From Sulfuritalea sp. (GTDB lineage: Bacteria; Pseudomonadota; Gammaproteobacteria; Burkholderiales; Rhodocyclaceae): 43,273 bases of DNA. Where the stretch lies: NCBI GenBank assembly GCA_023700805.1, contig JAMPYF010000038.1, positions 1-43,273 on the forward strand, read 5' to 3'. Every line of letters starts with the position of its first letter. Position 1 is the stretch's first letter. A program made the position numbers and the translations under genes. Below the pieces are notes generated by a model. That model saw only the letters and a list, made by a program, of their open reading frames with translations. It had not been told where the DNA came from and ran no database searches. This document shows, piece by piece, positions 37,572-43,273 of this stretch.

Positions 37572-38639
37572 TCAGGGAATCTGGTCGAGCGGCCAGCGCG
37601 GACGCACCGCGAAGGCGCCGCCGCGATTCGGCGCCTCGCCCTGCAGCAGACGCTGGCTGCCGGCGAAAGCGATCATCGCGCCGTTGTCGGTGCACAACTC
37701 CAGCGCCGGATAGAACACCCGGCCGCCGATCTTCGCCATGGCTTCGTCGAGCCGCTGGCGCAGGCGCCGGTTGGCGCCGACGCCGCCGGCCACCACCAGC
37801 GCCGAAAGTTGGTGCTGGCGACACGCCGCGACGGCCTTGGCCGCCAGCACTTCGGTCACCGCTTCCTGGAATTCCGCGGCGAGATCCGCGCGGTCGGCCT
37901 CGCTCAGCGCCTGCGCCCGCGCCGCGGTCAGCACCGCCGTCTTCAGCCCGGAAAAGCTGAAGGACAGATCGCCGCTGTTCAGCATCGGCCGCGGCAGCTT
38001 GTAGCGCCCGGGCTTGCCCGACTCCGCCAGTTTCGCCAGCGCCGGCCCGCCGGGATAGCCGAGACCCAGCAGCTTGGCGGTCTTGTCGAAGGCCTCGCCG
38101 GCCGCGTCGTCTAGCGATTCGCCGAGCAGCCGGTAGTCGCCGACGCGCGCCACGCGCATCAGCTGCGTATGCCCGCCGGAAACCAGCAGGGCGATGAAGG
38201 GAAAGCAAAGCTTCAGTGCAGACTCATGCCCGCTTGCGGGCGTGATGTCGGAGCTAAAAGCATTTGCTTCGTCGGCCAGCAAGGGCGAAAGCAGGTGACC
38301 TTCGAGGTGATGCACCGGCAGCACCGGCACCGCCAGGGCCATGGCCAGCGCCTCGGCGAAACTGGCGCCGACCAGCAGCGCGCCGGCCAGCCCCGGCCCC
38401 GCCGTGTAGGCGATCGCGTCGATGTCGCGGCGCGTGCAGGCGGCTTCGGCCAGCACGCGTTCCAGCAGCGGGATCAGGCGCCGCACATGGTCGCGCGAGG
38501 CCAGCTCGGGCACCACGCCGCCATAGGCCTCGTGCATCGCCACCTGGGTATGCACGGCATGGCCGAGCAGTCCGCGCTCGGTGTCGTAGAGCGCGACGCC
38601 GGTTTCGTCGCAGGAGGATTCGATGCCGAGGACTTTCAT
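37572..38639 (-). CDS. tsaD: tRNA N6-threonylcarbamoyladenosine transferase TsaD with an inserted segment
   Basis: A 355-residue essential enzyme that transfers threonylcarbamoyl to A37 of ANN-decoding tRNAs. It keeps [12 protein letters not shown] at the start, the metal ligands H111 and H115 in [18 protein letters not shown] near 151-160, and [13 protein letters not shown] near 290. It is about 18 residues longer than usual because a segment at about 124-145 ([15 protein letters not shown]) lies between the HHLEGH helix and the [13 protein letters not shown] strand. That segment is encoded by a hairpin element. A copy of the dispersed 22-bp motif encodes the C-R-Q-H-Q-L residues near 274-279. 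ATG at 38639 is the family start; an ATG at 38648 is in frame. Confidence 0.95.
   Translation of the reverse strand: MKVLGIESSCDETGVALYDTERGLLGHAVHTQVAMHEAYGGVVPELASRDHVRRLIPLLERVLAEAACTRRDIDAIAYTAGPGLAGALLVGASFAEALAMALAVPVLPVHHLEGHLLSPLLADEANAFSSDITPASGHESALKLCFPFIALLVSGGHTQLMRVARVGDYRLLGESLDDAAGEAFDKTAKLLGLGYPGGPALAKLAESGKPGRYKLPRPMLNSGDLSFSFSGLKTAVLTAARAQALSEADRADLAAEFQEAVTEVLAAKAVAACRQHQLSALVVAGGVGANRRLRQRLDEAMAKIGGRVFYPALELCTDNGAMIAFAGSQRLLQGEAPNRGGAFAVRPRWPLDQIP
37807..37828 (+). repeat. Dispersed 22-bp motif, copy h
   Basis: AGTTGGTGCT + GGCGACACGCCG, two mismatches. Antisense in tsaD, giving C-R-Q-H-Q-L, the same frame use as copy b in the flippase gene. Confidence 0.75.
38211..38276. 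repeat. Protein-coding insertion element within tsaD
   Basis: A segment of about 66 bases, in multiples of three, with lower GC than its surroundings. Its ends are near-inverted copies (AAAGCAAAGCTT near 38212-38223; AAAGCATTTGCTT near 38257-38269, reversed as AAGCAAATGCTTT). Its centre is a hairpin, GCCCGC (38228-38233), TT, GCGGGC (38236-38241), extended by paired flanks. The boundaries are approximate. Confidence 0.65.
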
Positions 38640-38692
38640 CGCCGGCATTCTACCGGCAGGGCGGGCGCGGCCCGATGGAAAACCTTCTCCGC

Positions 38693-38698
38693 TACAAT
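38693..38698 (+). promoter_or_regulatory. -10 box upstream of the DUF433 gene
   Basis: TACAAT, 30 bases before the DUF433 start, in the gap divergent from tsaD. Confidence 0.4.
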
Positions 38699-38727
38699 GG
38701 GCCTACATCAAGAGTGAGGGCTGCAGC

Positions 38728-38952
38728 ATGAAGCTGATTGAGCGCATCACCATCGAGCCGGGCAAGTGTGGCGGAAGGCCCTGCATCCGCGGGCTGCGTA
38801 TTCGCGTCAAGGATGTGCTCGGCCTTCTCGCGGCAGGCGCCAGCCATCAGGAAATTCTCGCCGACTATCCGGACCTCGAAGAAGCCGACATTCTTGCCGC
38901 GCTTAGTTACGCCGCCGAACAAAGCGACCACCTGATCCTGCACGCCGCTTGA
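38728..38952 (+). CDS. DUF433 antitoxin
   Basis: A 74-residue DUF433 protein, the antitoxin-type partner of PIN-like DUF5615 toxins (VapB45-like). Family text is ITIEPGKCGGRPCIRGLRIRV near residues 7-27, followed by the winged-helix-like DVLGLLAAGASHQEILADYPDLEEADILAALSYA pattern (read as several shorter motifs). Its stop codon overlaps the TTG start of the next gene by four bases (TTGA), a usual arrangement for keeping antitoxin and toxin levels tied. Confidence 0.88.
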   Translation: MKLIERITIEPGKCGGRPCIRGLRIRVKDVLGLLAAGASHQEILADYPDLEEADILAALSYAAEQSDHLILHAA

Positions 38953-39278
38953 AGCTCCTGGTCGACAACCAATTGCCCGAGGCGCTTGCCGGGTTTCTCA
39001 CGGCGAACGGAATCGAGGCAAATCATGTGCGCCGACTTGGTCTTGGTGCCGTGTCCGACATGGAAATCTGGAGCTTTGCCAAGGCCAATGGATTCGGCAT
39101 CGTGACCATGGACGAGGATTTCCAACATCTCGCGGCACGCTACGGTACGCCACCGCAGGTCATCTGGGTGCGGCTTGGCAATGTGCGCAAATCCGCCTTG
39201 CTCGATGCGTTTTCGGCAGTGCTTGCCAATTTGCGCAGTGGGCTTGACAACGGCGCGCCCGTGATCGAGATCGGATAA
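38949..39278 (+). CDS. DUF5615 PIN-like toxin
   Basis: A 109-residue PIN-like protein of the DUF5615 family, the presumed ribonuclease toxin of the pair with the DUF433 gene. Acidic positions expected of the fold are visible: D6 in KLLVDNQLP, and the D-E-D segment in VTMDEDFQHLA near residues 53-63. VIWVRLGNVR near 72-81 is also typical. The start is TTG, which overlaps the antitoxin stop. The target RNA cannot be told from sequence. Confidence 0.88.
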   Translation: MKLLVDNQLPEALAGFLTANGIEANHVRRLGLGAVSDMEIWSFAKANGFGIVTMDEDFQHLAARYGTPPQVIWVRLGNVRKSALLDAFSAVLANLRSGLDNGAPVIEIG

Positions 39279-39312
39279 GTCCGGCGCTGCCCGCCGTCGC
39301 CAATCGCATCGC

Positions 39313-40386
39313 TCAAAACAATGCCATCTGTGGTGTATCGCTCGCCGGCTTGGATGGCGGGCGGAAGGCCGTGACGTCGAGCGCGACATGGGGCGCATCC
39401 AGCCCCATCCGGCGCACGGCAATGCGGAAGCGCTGGGCGATGATCTCGGCCAGCGGCCCGCTGCCGCGCTGGCGGCTGCCGAAGCTGCTGTCGTATTCGC
39501 GGCCGCCGTGCAGCTGGCGCATCAGGCTATATACATGCTCGGCGCGGCCCGGCCGGTGGCTTTCGAGCCAGGCGCGGAACAACGGCTTCACTTCATGCGG
39601 CAGGCGCAGCAGGATGTAGCCGGCGGAAGTCGCGCCGGCCTCGCGCGCCGCCGCGAGGATGTGCTCCAGTTCGTGGTCGGTCAGCGCCGGAATCAGCGGC
39701 GCCACCATCACCGCGGTCGGAATGCCGGCCTGCGCCAGCGCCGCGATGACCGAGAGTCGACGCTGGGGCGACGGCGCCCGCGGCTCCATCGCCCGCGCCA
39801 GCTCGCCGTCCAGCGTGGTGATCGAAACCGCGGCATGCACCAGATCGCCGTGCGCCATGTCCGCCAGCAGGTCGAGGTCGCGCAGGATCAGCGCCGACTT
39901 GGTGACGATGGTCAGCGCATGGCGCGTCTGCGCCAGCACTTCGAGGATGCCGCGCGTCACGCGCAGGCGGCGCTCCACCGGCTGCCAGGCATCGGTGTTG
40001 ATGCCCAGCGCGACCGGCCGGCAGGCGTAACCCGGCTTGGCCAGCTCAAGGCGCAGGGTTTGCGCGGCATCGGCCTTGTAGGCAAGCTTGGTCTCGAAAT
40101 CCAGTCCCGGCGAGAGGCCCAGATAGGCATGCGAAGGCCGCGCGAAACAGTAGGCGCAGCCATGCTCGCAGCCGCGATAGGGATTGATCGAGCGGTCGTA
40201 GGGAATGTCGGGCGAGCTGTTGTAAGTGATCACCGACTTCGCCGTATCGACGATCAGTTCGGTGGCCGGTGCCGTTTCTTCCTCGTTCCACCAGCCGTCC
40301 GCCGCCGCCTCGCGCTGCCAGGCGTCGAAACGGCCGTCGGGCGAAATCACCGCGCCGCGGCCTTTGCGGGGAGGGTTGGCTTTCAT
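39313..40386 (-). CDS. PA0069-family radical SAM protein
   Basis: A 357-residue radical SAM enzyme of the PA0069 group (related to SplB-like proteins). The [4Fe-4S]-binding cysteines are C73, C77 and C80 in RGCEHGCAYCFAR, preceded by SINPYRG. Other text includes LGINTDAWQPVERRL near 128-142 and TIVTKSALILRDLDLL near 160-175. The reaction is not known. A perfect -10 TATAAT on the minus strand (40398-40393) lies only six bases before the ATG, so its mRNA may be leaderless. It is convergent with the toxin-antitoxin pair. Confidence 0.92.
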   Translation of the reverse strand: MKANPPRKGRGAVISPDGRFDAWQREAAADGWWNEEETAPATELIVDTAKSVITYNSSPDIPYDRSINPYRGCEHGCAYCFARPSHAYLGLSPGLDFETKLAYKADAAQTLRLELAKPGYACRPVALGINTDAWQPVERRLRVTRGILEVLAQTRHALTIVTKSALILRDLDLLADMAHGDLVHAAVSITTLDGELARAMEPRAPSPQRRLSVIAALAQAGIPTAVMVAPLIPALTDHELEHILAAAREAGATSAGYILLRLPHEVKPLFRAWLESHRPGRAEHVYSLMRQLHGGREYDSSFGSRQRGSGPLAEIIAQRFRIAVRRMGLDAPHVALDVTAFRPPSKPASDTPQMALF

Positions 40387-40392
40387 ACTGGT

Positions 40393-40398
40393 ATTATA
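40393..40398 (-). promoter_or_regulatory. -10 box abutting the radical SAM gene start
   Basis: TATAAT on the minus strand, six bases from the ATG at 40386, within the inverted repeat CTGG...CCAG. It implies a leaderless or near-leaderless transcript. Confidence 0.45.
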
Positions 40399-40425
40399 TC
40401 CAGCATAGACAAAGGCGTGCCGGGA

Positions 40426-40616
40426 CTCGCCCCGGCGGGCGACCTACTTTCTTGCTCGTGCAAGAAAGTAGGCAAAGAAGCACGCCCCGCCTCCCCGGCC
40501 CTGCGGGCTGCCCTCGCTGCGAAAGGCCCGCCGGGCCGGTCGCTAAACTAGCCGGCCAAAATGCGGCCGTCGTCGGACAACGCGACCGGACTTCCCCCGG
40601 CGAACCTTCCTCGCTC
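40426..40616 (+). repeat. Dispersed repeat, copy 2 (inverted partner of 1-290)
   Basis: The reverse complement of this stretch matches 1-104 and about 180-290, so the two copies form an inverted pair about 40 kb apart. Its left part holds a perfect 13-bp hairpin, CCTACTTTCTTGC (40443-40455) and GCAAGAAAGTAGG (40460-40472). The stretch from 40387 to 40747 has no gene: it is this repeat, then a promoter for the DUF5131 gene. Confidence 0.85.
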
Positions 40617-40722
40617 GGCGGGTCAGAGGGGGACGAAAACCGGCGCGAGATGATTCGCCGCAATATGAACTCAACACCAACCTTTTTGGCCCGCTGAAAA
40701 GTCGGCACTGGCGAGCCCGACC

Positions 40723-40740
40723 TATAATTGCCGCAGGAGA
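40723..40740 (+). promoter_or_regulatory. Promoter and ribosome binding site of the DUF5131 gene
   Basis: Perfect -10 TATAAT (40723-40728) and ribosome binding site AGGAGA (40735-40740), seven bases before the ATG at 40748. Just upstream, AAAGTCGGCACTGGCGA (40698-40714) resembles a degenerate copy of the dispersed 22-bp motif. Confidence 0.6.
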
Positions 40741-40747
40741 GCCAAAA

Positions 40748-41491
40748 ATGGCAGGATCAAAAATCGAATGGACTGAGCAGACGTGGAACCCAGTGACGGG
40801 TTGCACCAAAGTGTCGCCCGGTTGCAAACACTGCTACGCGGAGACCATGGCTCATAGGCTGAAAGCGATGGGGGCGGGCGGTTACGCTGGAGGATTTGAT
40901 TTGGCATTGCATCCAAGTCGATTGACACAGCCTCTTTCGCGCAAAAAGCCGACGGTCTATTTCGTCAACTCGATGAGCGATTTGTTTCACGAAGCCGTTC
41001 CAGATACATTTCTCGATCAGGTGTTTGACACCATTCGGGCTACGCCGCAGCACACTTACCAAATACTCACCAAACGTGCCGAGCGTCTGCCCATCTATTT
41101 TCAGCGTGTAGTTTGCCCGGAGAATGTCTGGCTAGGCGTTTCAGTGGAAGACCTGAGCTATGGAGTACCACGCATTGATTCGCTTCGACAGATTGATGCA
41201 AACGTACGCTTCCTGTCTGTCGAGCCCTTGCTAGAGGACATCGGTGACGTCAACCTGAATGGCATCCACTGGGTAATCGTCGGCGGCGAATCCGGTTTCG
41301 GAGCGCGGCCGATGCGGCCAGAATGGGTTGATTCTGTTCGCCACCAATGCGAGGAGCAAGGCGTCGCGTTCTTCTTCAAGCAATGGGGTGGATGGGGTGC
41401 GGATGGGATCAAGCGCCACAAGAAAGCCAATGGAAGGATATTCAAGGGCCGAACTTGGGACGAATTGCCAACTCAAGCATCCATTAGATAG
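40748..41491 (+). CDS. Three-Cys-motif protein, phage Gp37/Gp68 family (DUF5131)
   Basis: A 247-residue protein of the Gp37/Gp68 (DUF5131) family, radical-SAM-like. The defining cysteines are C19, C26 and C29 in GCTKVSPGCKHCYAE, after KIEWTEQTWNPVTG. Further family text is FVNSMSDLFHEAVPD near residues 76-90, LTKRAERL, WLGVSVED near 122, and VIVGGESGFGARPM near 179. The family occurs in phages and mobile islands next to a TcmP partner; their joint function is unknown. Here the partner is broken. Base composition is visibly less GC-rich than the chromosome on the left, suggesting transfer. The 3' end overlaps the TcmP fragment by 19 bases. Confidence 0.93.
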   Translation: MAGSKIEWTEQTWNPVTGCTKVSPGCKHCYAETMAHRLKAMGAGGYAGGFDLALHPSRLTQPLSRKKPTVYFVNSMSDLFHEAVPDTFLDQVFDTIRATPQHTYQILTKRAERLPIYFQRVVCPENVWLGVSVEDLSYGVPRIDSLRQIDANVRFLSVEPLLEDIGDVNLNGIHWVIVGGESGFGARPMRPEWVDSVRHQCEEQGVAFFFKQWGGWGADGIKRHKKANGRIFKGRTWDELPTQASIR

Positions 41492-41835
41492 TCAGCGATC
41501 TTGATAGCTGTCTTGGCCCCCTTTGGGTTGCCCGAAGCGAAGAAGAGCAGATACATGGGATTGCCGCGTGAATTAGCTAATACCTTAGTTCGCGGCGCTA
41601 CTCCCGAAAAAATCGACGACAAACGTTCCAAGTAGAAGTTTCCGATATCTTCAAGGGTGGCATGTTTGGTCTCTGCTGCGGGAGATTCGACAAACAAATC
41701 ATCTGTCGCAGGCTGTCGATAAAACTGATTCCAGTCGGTTGTACCGAAGACCCGAGTGAGTTTGCTGGCAAAACCCGCATTAGGTAGACCGTCTCGCTTG
41801 AGCAGACGGTTAGCACCCATTCCGGTACGGTCCGG
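41473..41835 (-). pseudogene. tcmP: Three-Cys-motif partner protein TcmP, 5' end removed by IS481
   Basis: The last 110 or so codons of a TcmP-like gene. The text GMGANRLLKRDG at the break matches the conserved family segment (LFP-x-G-x-G-x-N-R-L-L), followed by TDWNQFYRQ, then ILNANGNP-like text (V-L-A-N-S-R-G-N-P-M-Y-L-L-F-F-A-S-G-N-P-K) and a terminal A-D-Y-L-M-D-A. This is the usual ending of the family. Upstream of the Gly-Met-Gly, the frame runs into the left end of the IS element, so the N-terminal two-thirds is missing here and should lie beyond the IS, past the window's right edge. Convergent with and overlapping the DUF5131 gene. Confidence 0.8.
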
Positions 41836-41837
41836 CC

Positions 41838-41874
41838 ACATAGGTAACAGAATAGTCTGGGGACATAGGTAACA
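41838..41874 (+). repeat. Left end of the IS481 element
   Basis: ACATAGGTAACA at 41838-41849 and GGACATAGGTAACA at 41861-41874, two copies in direct order, imperfectly inverted at 43222-43260. Confidence 0.75.
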
Positions 41875-41910
41875 GTTTATCCACAATGGGTGCCAGAAAG
41901 GAGGCGCCCG

Positions 41911-43086
41911 ATGCCCTGGAGTGAAACTAAACCTATGGACCAGAAGACGCAGTTCATTGCCGACTATCTGCGGCAGACCTTGGACATGACCGAACTGTGC
42001 CAGTTGTATGGCATCAGCCGCAAGACCGGCTATAAATGGATCGAGCGCTATGTCGAGCATGGCCCGCAAGGATTGGAGGATCAATCCCGACGTCCCGATC
42101 ACCATCCGAACCAGACCGCGAGCGAGATCGTGGAAGCCCTGATCCAGGGGCGACAACGGCACCCGACCTGGGGTGCCAAGAAGCTACTGGCCATCGTTGA
42201 GAAGAAGCATCCCGAGTGGTCATTGCCTGGCCGCTCGACCGTATGCGAGATTTTGAGTCGGCATGGTCTGGTGGCGAAGAAGCGCCGTCGCCGGATAATC
42301 GGACATCCGGGCAAGCCCATGGCCCAGATGCTGGCACCCAACGACATCTGGTGCGCCGACTTCAAAGGTCAGTTCAAAACCGGCGATGGCATTTACTGCT
42401 ATCCGCTCACCGTTACCGACGGCTACAGCCGTTACCTGCTCGGCTGCCAGGGACTGCACACCACCAGCGCCCTCGAAGCCAAGCCGGTATTCACCCGGCT
42501 GTTCAAGGAGTATGGACTGCCGCAGCGGATTCGCAGCGACAACGGTGTGCCTTTTGCCACCACTACCCTGGCGCGCTTGTCGACACTGTCGGCCTGGTGG
42601 GTGCGGCTGGGCATCCTGCCCGACCTGATCGAGCCGGGCAAACCGCAGCAGAATGGCCGGCACGAGCGCATGCATCGGACCTTGAAAGCGGAAACGACGC
42701 GGCCACCCGCGGCCAACCGAAGAACGCAGCAACGGAAGTTCAATCGCTTCCAGAAGGAGTTCAACGAAGAGCGGCCGCATGAAGCCCTGGACATGGCCAC
42801 CCCGGCATCGATCTATGTCCCCTCCCGACGCGAAATGCCTGATCGGTTGCCGCCGCTGGAGTACCCGGACCGCTTCGAGGTCCGCTACGTGAGCGGCAAC
42901 GGCGGGATTCGCTGGAACAAGGGCTGGGTAAACGTCTCCAGTACGTGCATCGGCGAATACGTCGGCCTGGAGGAAATCGACGATGGGATATGGAACGTGT
43001 ATTTCGGCCCGCTCAAGCTCGGTCGCTTGCTGGAACGGCACATGCGTATCGAAGACGAATACGGCCGGCTCAAACGAAAGGGCTGA
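41911..43086 (+). CDS. IS481-family transposase
   Basis: A 391-residue DDE transposase. It has an N-terminal helix-turn-helix pair (about residues 23-60, MTELCQLYGISRKTGYKWIE; then RQRHPTWGAKKLLAI) and an rve integrase-core domain with catalytic D150 (IWCADFKG), D210 (RIRSDNGVPF) and E252 (NGRHERMHR). The C-terminal part carries FNEERPHEALDMATPASIY. The reading frame is intact, so the element may be active. ATG at 41911 (MPWSETKPMDQK) is the family start and has AAGGAGG at 41898-41904. Confidence 0.95.
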   Translation: MPWSETKPMDQKTQFIADYLRQTLDMTELCQLYGISRKTGYKWIERYVEHGPQGLEDQSRRPDHHPNQTASEIVEALIQGRQRHPTWGAKKLLAIVEKKHPEWSLPGRSTVCEILSRHGLVAKKRRRRIIGHPGKPMAQMLAPNDIWCADFKGQFKTGDGIYCYPLTVTDGYSRYLLGCQGLHTTSALEAKPVFTRLFKEYGLPQRIRSDNGVPFATTTLARLSTLSAWWVRLGILPDLIEPGKPQQNGRHERMHRTLKAETTRPPAANRRTQQRKFNRFQKEFNEERPHEALDMATPASIYVPSRREMPDRLPPLEYPDRFEVRYVSGNGGIRWNKGWVNVSSTCIGEYVGLEEIDDGIWNVYFGPLKLGRLLERHMRIEDEYGRLKRKG

Positions 43087-43116
43087 TGCCATGCCCGCCA
43101 GCGACGCAATGATTAC

Positions 43117-43175
43117 AATTCTCGGCGCGGAAACCCGGCTACGCTACGCTTCGCCGGCTTCCCGCGCCGAGAATT
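43117..43175. repeat. Large hairpin between transposase gene and IS right end
   Basis: AATTCTCGGCGCGG (43117-43130) and CCGCGCCGAGAATT (43162-43175) are perfect 14-bp inverted arms around an inner CCGGC/GCCGG stem. It could end transposase transcription or be a nested repeat. Confidence 0.6.
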
Positions 43176-43221
43176 TCCACTTCCTTGTCGCCATCAGGGA
43201 ATGCGGGTTTAGCAGCAAAAA

Positions 43222-43260
43222 TGTGTAACCCATGTCCCCGGACGAATGTGTTACCTATGT
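43222..43260 (-). repeat. Right end of the IS481 element
   Basis: Reversed, it reads ACATAGGTAACA (43260-43249) then GGACATGGGTTACACA (43237-43222), matching the two-unit structure of the left end with a few differences. Confidence 0.75.
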
Positions 43261-43273
43261 TCCCGACCGCTCA

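Larger units (their letters stand above)
41832..43265 (+). mobile_element. IS481-family insertion sequence
   Basis: About 1.43 kb with one transposase gene and inverted ends. Each end holds two direct copies of an ACATAGGTAACA-type unit: 41838-41849 and 41863-41874 on the left; 43249-43260 and about 43224-43237, inverted, on the right. They probably are transposase sites. Exact edges and a target duplication are not clear. It splits the TcmP gene. Confidence 0.88.

Noticed and set aside
40698..40720. Possible degenerate copy of the dispersed motif before the DUF5131 gene
   Set aside because: Five or so mismatches in 22 bases; suggestive but not counted.
41825..43273. Target-site duplication of the IS481 element
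   Set aside because: No matching flanks could be found; the right flank is only a few bases long in this window.

Overview
The window is high-GC, densely packed bacterial DNA with the gene content and order of a betaproteobacterium, most likely of the Rhodocyclales/Sterolibacteriaceae type. The reasons are the leuS-lptE-holA-proA block, the adjacent ogt-xerD pair, the folB/plsY/tsaD neighbourhood, a TAXI-type TRAP transporter, acyl-CoA metabolism genes, a bacteriohemerythrin and an FNR/ANR-like box. The assignment is inferred from gene content; there is no rRNA or tRNA in the window to test it.

Layout. 1-414: dispersed repeat and hairpins, then a DUF488 gene. 0.8-8.4 kb, minus strand: a secreted protein, a Uma2-type nuclease-fold protein, a MOP-type flippase, a class V aminotransferase, a short-chain dehydrogenase that lacks its catalytic Tyr/Lys, an alpha/beta hydrolase and UvrD. 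8.7-15.5 kb: a small orphan gene, a FecR/SPOR protein, then leuS-lptE-holA-proA. 15.5-23.2 kb: a chemoreceptor with its sensor domain at the C-terminus, a DUF4139 protein, a chalcone-isomerase-fold protein, a class III CoA-transferase, a truncated-looking PAS protein and a DUF2927 protein. 23.4-29.1 kb: a SulP-STAS-CNB transporter divergent from a TAXI/TRAP operon with DUF1850. 29.2-38.6 kb: a DUF898 protein with a degenerate J-like N-terminus, an M48 protease, ogt, xerD, a DUF1223 protein, ybaK, a TRIC-family channel, folB, plsY, a hemerythrin, a two-CNB protein and tsaD. 38.7-40.4 kb: a DUF433/DUF5615 toxin-antitoxin pair and a PA0069-type radical SAM protein. 40.4-43.3 kb: the inverted partner of the first repeat, then a lower-GC island with a three-Cys-motif (Gp37/Gp68, DUF5131) gene whose convergent TcmP-type partner is cut by an IS481 element.

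The most unusual signal is at DNA level. A motif of about 22 bp (core AGTTGGCGCT followed by GGCGACACGGCG) recurs eight or nine times across the window, almost always inside protein-coding genes including proA, xerD, plsY and tsaD, on both strands and in different reading frames. Separately, palindromic elements have entered coding sequence without breaking it: a REP-like hairpin in the editing domain of leuS, a 60-70 bp element with terminal inverted repeats in tsaD, and REP hairpins that supply the last codons of holA and ogt. holA also appears to lack about 40 residues of its C-terminal domain. Together these suggest a genome in which several families of short interspersed elements invade or overwrite genes while keeping the frame open.
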